Origin: Chara braunii
Taxonomy: Eukaryota > Streptophyta > Charophyceae > Charales > Characeae
Length of the DNA: 36,200 nucleotides
Reading direction: 5' to 3'
Assembly (NCBI GenBank): GCA_003427395.1
Contig: BFEA01000165.1
Location: forward strand, 248,993-285,192
A model generated the notes under the pieces. It was not told where the DNA came from and did not search any database. It saw nothing but the letters and a program-made list of their open reading frames with translations. The translations under genes and the position numbers were made by a program. Shown in pieces: positions 31,378 through 36,200 of this stretch. Numbering within the stretch: the stretch's first letter is position 1; the number at the start of each line of letters is the position of its first letter.

Positions 31378-31540
31378 ATGGCCAAAGACCCTACCATTAC
31401 GGATTGGGGGGAGCAAGCCAACTATCCATGTTGGCTGGAAGTAGGCGTGCCCAGCCGGGCAGTGGAGATTGAACCCACGACCTCCTGAAGGCCACTTGCG
31501 TTCCTAACGAACTGAGATACTACCTAGGCCGCTTGCCTAG
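31086..31540 (-). mobile_element. tRNA-derived SINE-like retroposon, copy 2, minus strand
   Basis: Read on the minus strand, the head carries both RNA polymerase III promoter boxes. The box-A-like TATCTCAGTTCGTTAGGA (31,503-31,520) resembles the tRNA sequence TAGCTCAGTTGGTTAGA. The box-B-like GTGGGTTCAATCTC (31,465-31,478) follows about 25 nt later. The body matches 5,306-5,774. A (CA)n tract lies inside. The A tail is less clear than in copy 1. A LINE such as the one to the left could have mobilised it, but no shared 3' end can be shown because that LINE has lost its own. Confidence 0.65.
31345..31374. repeat. (CA)n microsatellite inside SINE-like copy 2
   Basis: About 15 uninterrupted CA units. 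The corresponding place in copy 1 (about 5,588-5,630) is CA-rich but interrupted, so this is probably an expansion within the repeat. Confidence 0.9.
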
Positions 31541-31949
31541 TACTATTTTTCTTAGGACGGTTAAGGAGTGTTTAAGGTCAGAATAATTTGTCTCGGATGG
31601 CTAAGGAGTGTGTCTAACGAGGCCCTAAGGTCAGAATCGCCATCCTCTCAGATCAGACAGAAGATTGAATTGGGTTATCTCGGGCTGTTTGTTAGCGGAT
31701 GTCCCGAAGGGCTGATTTTGGTTTTCCCAGAGGATAATCGCGGACTTTTTCGACGGAGTCAGCAAGTCCCGCTCTCCAAGCACCCACCCACACGCCCTCT
31801 GCTGGCCCCCTGCTGCCCCCGATCACCCACCCGTCCCCCGTTTCCTTCGCCGCTCGCCCTTCGTTTGCCACTTGCCCGCTACCTAGCCCGCGCCTCTCGT
31901 ATCGAATATCGAATAGCGTCGGTGGTTTTTCGAGACCCAATCCGATAAG
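31541..31949. other. Stretch without recognised gene
   Basis: A short tandem duplication of about 45 bp (CTAAGGAGTGT/TTAAGGAGTGT and AAGGTCAGAAT, 31,555-31,650) is followed by C-rich sequence. No coding region is supported. Confidence 0.5.
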
Positions 31950-32071
31950 GGGCCTCGCTCCACTACTCTCGCTATGCACAAAAGACAGAAACCATGCCGG
32001 TGCATCTTTCCATGTTCTAGCGGAAGATTCACTCTCGTTTTGCACATTTCGAGAGTAGTGGATCGAGGCCC
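31950..32071 (-). repeat. 122-bp foldback unit 1 (inverted relative to units 2 and 3)
   Basis: The inverted termini GGGCCTCGCTCCACTACTCT and AGTAGTGGATCGAGGCCC enclose an interior whose reverse complement matches units 2 and 3 (CTCTCGAAATGTGCAAAA, then CGCTAGAACA). It is MITE-like in size and shape. Confidence 0.8.
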
Positions 32072-32114
32072 AAGAGCATCGGAATTTCCGATCCGAACCT
32101 GTTCGCACCGCTGT

Positions 32115-32236
32115 GGGCATCGCCACACCACTCTCGAAATGTGCAAAATGAGAATGTGCTTTCCGCTAGAACACGGCCAGATGCACCCGTCACAGTTCTG
32201 TCTTTTTCACATTTCGAGAGTGGTGTGGCGAGGCCC
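32115..32236 (+). repeat. 122-bp foldback unit 2
   Basis: The left arm GGGCATCGCCACACCACTCT and the right arm AGAGTGGTGTGGCGAGGCCC are near-perfect inverted repeats of about 28 bp including the CGAAATGTG core. The start lies exactly 165 bp after unit 1 and the spacer is 43 bp. Confidence 0.85.
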
Positions 32237-32279
32237 TGTGGCGCGGAAGCGTTGCTGCCATAACGAGGCCGCAGTTTCA

Positions 32280-32401
32280 GACTTCCGCCACACCACGATC
32301 GAAATGGGCAAAATGAGAATGCAGTTTCTCCTAGAAGATGGCCAGATGCGCCCGCCACATTTTTGGCTTTTTCACATTTCGAGAGTGGTGTGGCCAGGCC
32401 C
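32280..32401 (+). repeat. 122-bp foldback unit 3
   Basis: It has the same structure and orientation as unit 2, starting another 165 bp on after a second 43-bp spacer. The left arm is a little diverged (CCACACCACGATCGAAATGG). TCAGACTTCCGCCACA at its left edge (32,277) is repeated just after its right end (32,402), as if a fourth unit began there. Confidence 0.85.
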
Positions 32402-33354
32402 TCAGACTTCCGCCACAGCGAAGCCACTACAGCGTTCACTCACATTCAGGCCCTACTTGCACTATACTCGCCATCTGCCAAGATTTCGAATGCATCTGGA
32501 CGAAACCGATGTACGCATGCAATCAATCAAAATGTTGGCGGATGGCGAGGACTGCAACGACGCCCTCAGATGTCATTTCACCGCCGCACATCGCGTGCAG
32601 GCAAAGCGGCTGCTGAAGCGATCCGCGACGTAGTGGCGCGTTCCGGTGCGCAGGGGCGCGTTCCGGTGCTCAGGGGCGCAACATGGCTATGAGCGGGGCA
32701 ATGCACTGCCGCCTTCGGATCGCAGTTGAGAATGGAGAAACGAGGGCGTACGGCATCGTACGGCATCGGTCGACGGCGGCCCGAGATATAGACGAAGAGA
32801 CGTGGTAGTGTGGAGTACAGTATTATATAGCTATAGCCCGGAGGGGCTGTGGGGGATGGGGCCGAGAGGGGTCCTGGGGCCGTGGGAATGTGGGGGCCGG
32901 GGGGGCTGGGCTGTGTGTCTCGAGAGGAGAGTCGGAGGGCAGCTACCCTGGGGGCGGGGAGGGGGGGGGGGGGGGTGTTCTTCCGCCTGTCACCGTCGAG
33001 AGGCGAGCGCGACAGAATTGCGGTGGAGGCATGCACAATTCTTAATTCTTATCCTTCCTGAAGACATGACAGCAGAACTGTCAATCTGCACGATATGGAT
33101 CTTGCGGGTGACCCCTCCTCCTCCTCCTCCTCCTCCTCCTCCTCCTCTCAGCCCTCAGCCTCACTGGCTCCGCCTGGTCTGTAAGTTCTCAGGAGCAGGC
33201 GTCCGCCTCCGGTCTCCGGGGCGGTTCTGTTTTCTGTTTGTAACGTTCGGCTTGGCGCAAGCAACCGTGCGACTCCCGCGCTTTTCGCACTGTCTGTTTC
33301 GACCTTTTTGGTCACCTCCACTTTTCGATTTGCGCTTTTCTTCTTGTCTGACAG
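32402..33354. other. Stretch without clear gene; G- and CTC-repeats
   Basis: A long plus-strand frame (32,802-33,452) is low-complexity (Gly and Pro runs) and is not accepted as a gene. A run of 18 G within a G-rich block (about 32,950-32,977) could form G-quadruplexes. A (CTC)n microsatellite lies at 33,114-33,147. Confidence 0.55.
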
Positions 33355-33444
33355 GCGGGATCTGTTGTGTGCCCCAGGCGGGCGGGGCGTTAGGTCACGT
33401 AGGATCCTGTTTGTCGATCAAGCACAGGCGGATCAACAGAGGGC
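33355..33444 (+). other. Possible short exon upstream of the F-box gene
   Basis: The sequence before 33,355 is a pyrimidine-rich run ending TTGTCTGACAG, a good 3' splice site. Position 33,445 starts GTAAGTAA, a good 5' splice site. The 90 bp between is open in one frame. It could be a 5'-untranslated or coding exon of the downstream gene or of an unknown one. This rests on splice signals only. Confidence 0.25.
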
Positions 33445-35196
33445 GTAAGTAACAATGGATGGGCAAGGCGATGTTGTTGTGCATCTATCGAAGAAGAAGT
33501 CCCAATCGCGGCGGCTGTGGAACGGACGGCCTCTGCTTGGTGGCAGAGAATGGTACTAACGAAGGTTTGACTGATGCGTAGCAGAGCGGCGGCGCTGGTA
33601 ACGGCTCCATCTTGCAGTTGGCCAGAGAGAGCCAGAGAGGTTGGGTGGGGAAGGGTGGAGTGAAAACAGGGAGGGTTATGGCATGGCGTCTGCAATTGCT
33701 GTTCGCTCTCTGTGTTCAACGAGATAGCTCTCATCTCATGCATCTTTCTCGTGATTACATGAGCTCGCTGGTGGTCTTTTCACCCGTCATCGCCCCCATT
33801 CATCATCTCGGGAGCCCCCCATTCATCATCTCGGCATTCTCCAGGGATACTAATCTCTCCCCCTCCCTCCTCTCGTTCGATCGTTTGCCGCACCTATCTT
33901 GTTGTGATCGCTTGATTGATACAACCTTGTTTGACTCGTTCATTTGCATGCACTGAATGTCATTCATGTCGTTTGGTTTGCTGTGTTTTGTCAGTCCGAT
34001 GCTCTTTCGATACGTTCCGATTTCTGAGCGCTGGAATTCACCAATGCGAAGGGAAGCAGGCGTCAAAGTCTGAAGTCGAAGTCAAGAGACCACTCACTCA
34101 TAGTAGGTAGCGCCGGGACGAGGTCCTCGACTGCTGCGCGCGTCTGGGCGTGCTTGTGAAGTGCAGATTTCGAGTGTAGCAGGTTCATTGCATTTGCGTG
34201 GTGGTGTGTAAGCCATTCATTCAACGCGTGTAGGCCCTTCCTCTGACATGCTGCTGCGCGCAGGACAGCTAGCGAAATGAATCACGGAAAAGGAGGGGAA
34301 AAAAAGCCTATGATGACGTTATGATGAGTGGCAGATGGAGCCGCGCGGCGCTAGAGCTTCCGCATTTTATCCCATACACCGACAGGAAGGAGTCGTACTC
34401 TTTCTCTTCTGCTTGGCAGTGTGCGAGAAACAGTCCCTCGCATCACGAATCAATCAGTAGGCGGGAGCTGTGTTAAGTTATACAGCAGTAAATTTTGGTT
34501 GGGGACGGTGATTTTGCGTGAGTGTAAAATCAGGGAAACGGCATTATCAACCGGAGGGGAGGGATAATGAGCGAGTGGGAGAGAAGTTGGTCACTCGTGT
34601 ATGCGGAGAGGTGTGCCTTATCGAAGGAGGTAGTAGCTATTACCACCAACGGTGAAGGAGTGTGCTCAGGTATCAAATGAGACGAGAGACGAGACGAGAC
34701 GAGGCAAGCGCTTCTGAAGGGAGAGGAGGATGGGAGAGGAAGGTGCAATAGTGAGCTGTTGAGCAGTCAAACTTGACAGAATTCCAACTGCTGAGGGAGT
34801 TCCTAGCTGGTTATGTACGGATTCGACTTGAGTCGGCAACGGATGGTGAATTGAGGCGGTTGTGAGCTTTTCATCCAGGCCAAGGCGGCACACACATATC
34901 CTGCGCGCCCCTCTTTCCCCCCCCCCCCCCTCCCCCCCCCTCTCTCTCTCTCACATGTGCGCGCACAGACAGACAGCAGTCCACCCACGTACACAATGCC
35001 ATCGGATGTACAAATAGGGGAGGGTGGATGGGAAAGAAAGTATGCGGAGAGGCTAATGTGCCGCTGAAGCGGAACAGCGATTCTGAGTTATTTTGGGCAC
35101 CGCCGATTTAAGGCTCATGTAGCAGTCTTCCTATCGCCAATCCCATCTAGCTAGACACACACACAGAGCGAGAGCGAGCGAGAGAGAGGGAGCGAG

Positions 35197-35200
<4 letters not shown>
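33445..35200. other. Upstream region of the F-box gene, no clear gene
   Basis: A short frame starts at an ATG in good context (33,455) and codes 33 residues; its reality is unknown. Other frames overlap on both strands without motifs. A pyrimidine tract of C and CT runs lies at 34,916-34,952. The stretch probably contains the promoter and/or 5' introns of the F-box gene. Confidence 0.45.

Positions 35201-35261
<61 letters not shown>
35201..35261. repeat. (GA)n microsatellite upstream of the F-box exon
   Basis: A pure GA tract of 61 bp is preceded by GA-rich sequence (35,165-35,200). It lies about 200 bp before the likely start codon. GA/CT tracts in this place are common in plant core promoters and 5' leaders and can bind GAGA-binding proteins. 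Such a role here is inferred. Confidence 0.9.
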
Positions 35262-35262
<1 letters not shown>

Positions 35263-35463
35263 GTGGATGCTTGAAATTGGAGGTGCGAGTGAAGTAGAGA
35301 GGCTGAGGAAACTTGTAAAGCTCCTCACATGTCTCGAGGTCTAGTGAGCTGGAGCAATACTGCCGCACAAGCTAGCAGCGGGGGAAGCTACATAAGGTAT
35401 AACTACATAAGCCACTATGGTGCGTATGATGGGAGGCGGGGGAGTGTGCCCCTGCGCTGCGCC

Positions 35464-35825
35464 ATGGGTGCAACGGAGTTGTCCCCTCTCTTCCCCTCTC
35501 TTCCCATTTACCGAAGATGGGACATGGAGATCACTAACTGCGAACGAAGTGCGGATGAGGAGGGTAAGGATAGCCACGGCAACAACAGCAATAGCAGCAG
35601 AGGCCGTGTTCTCTCCCAGGTGACGGCAGATCCTCCCAACCTTATAAACGATGTGCTCACCGATGATGCTTTGACTGCTGTGCTCCAGTGTCTGAGGGAC
35701 CCAGCCGACTGGAATTCGTTCAGCTTGGTGTGCAGAAGGTGGTTTAATGTAGAAAGCAACACAAGACAAAAGATTACGATCTTTGCGGTTGAATTCACTG
35801 AGCGCTTGCTGTCTCGCTTCCCGAG
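35464..35825 (+). CDS. F-box protein, first coding exon (probably F-box/LRR type)
   Basis: F-box proteins give SCF ubiquitin ligases their substrate choice by binding SKP1 through the F-box. The exon codes about 120 residues: a Ser/Asn-rich variable N-terminus, then an F-box at about 60-100 (NLINDVLTDDALTAVLQCL, SFSLVCRRW), followed by ESNTRQKITIFAVEFTERLL. That lead-in to leucine-rich repeats is typical of plant F-box/LRR proteins (FBL3-like). The start is uncertain: ATGs at 35,329, 35,464 (GCCATGG, best context) and 35,524 are all in frame. The exon ends inside an Arg codon at a GTGAGT donor (phase 2). The LRR exons lie beyond the window, so the subtype is tentative. Confidence 0.75.
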
Positions 35826-36200
35826 GTGAGTCGTCATGTCCCTATTTTCTCGTTAGATCATAGCTAGATCTGAACCTCGTTCTGACATCTTGCAAACAGA
35901 AAACAATTTCTCTCCGGTTTATCTAAAGGTACTTACTTACGTGTATATGTCTATGTACTTCCATACTGTTCGTATCAACGCTCCTCCGGTGTTTTGACTG
36001 TGTTTCATACTCCTCGATTGTGTTTATCCATGTATGGATTCACGTTGATTTCCTTTCCCTGCCTACGTGTCCGTCTGCTCCCTTGGCGGGGCATGCTATT
36101 CGAACAATCTTGTATCTACTCTCATAACCTAAAAGCTTATGCGGTTCCATAGGCAAACTAAGTGGTGGAGGTGGGCACAAACACACAGATAGACCCACCC
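35826..36200 (+). other. Intron 1 of the F-box gene (partial)
   Basis: It starts with the strong donor GTGAGTCG. The sequence is T-rich, has stops in all frames, and shows no LRR-coding continuation before the window ends. CCATAG at about 36,147-36,152 resembles an acceptor, but what follows does not continue the protein. Confidence 0.6.

Noticed and set aside
31950-32401. CRISPR-like array
   Set aside because: The regular spacing is superficially similar, but the units are 122-bp palindromes with mixed orientation in a eukaryotic context with no cas genes.
31974-32633. 219-residue plus-strand frame with repeated HISRVV phrases, and its minus-strand counterpart
   Set aside because: The repeated phrases are translations of the foldback arms. 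Both strands are open for the same reason, so this is a repeat and not a gene.
32802-33452. 216-residue plus-strand open frame
   Set aside because: It is dominated by translated G and CTC microsatellites (Gly and Pro runs). No domain is seen.

Overview
This is eukaryotic nuclear DNA that is dense in repeats and transposons, most likely from a plant-lineage (streptophyte) genome. The reasons are a Ty3/gypsy element with a primer-binding site of the plant tRNA-Asp type, a LINE with an APE-type endonuclease, tRNA-derived SINE-like repeats, long non-coding stretches rich in microsatellites, and a plant-like F-box first exon that ends at a GT splice donor. The style of the gypsy reverse transcriptase and the LINE resembles what I remember from charophyte algae such as Chara. 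That organism guess is an inference and is not proven by the sequence. There are no operons, bacterial genes, CRISPR arrays or rRNA genes.

Layout: 1-3,900 is mostly anonymous, with a (GA)n tract and a 185-bp tandem duplication. 3,900-4,900 holds a 112-bp palindrome inside a possible 250-bp insertion with 14-bp flanking repeats, and two 51-bp palindromes of one family. 5,306-5,774 is a minus-strand SINE-like repeat that abuts copy A of a 1.87-kb dispersed repeat (5,775-7,645). Copy B lies at 24,417-26,263, in the same orientation. Between them sits a heavily decayed Ty3/gypsy element: PBS at 12,994, a leader coding for a diverged repeated protein module (13.2-15.8 kb), gag with a CCHC knuckle, protease, RT, RNase H and integrase to 21,511, then a 3' region of short degenerate tandem repeats. 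A second, older block of the same module family lies upstream of the PBS (9.9-12.5 kb). A minus-strand gag-like fragment lies at 23.6-24.2 kb.

From 26,264 to about 30,180 a minus-strand LINE keeps its 5' end, ORF1, endonuclease and the start of RT. It stops abruptly at the junction with copy B. A second SINE-like copy lies at 31.1-31.54 kb, followed by three 122-bp foldback units with an exact 165-bp period (31,950-32,401). The right end (35.2-36.2 kb) carries the only plausible host gene: the first coding exon of an F-box protein, probably of the F-box/LRR type, preceded by a 61-bp (GA)n tract and followed by an intron that runs off the window.

No transposon protein is intact. The most unusual feature is the repeated-module coding block between PBS and gag, with its related copy upstream of the PBS. 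The second is the 165-bp-periodic foldback array.
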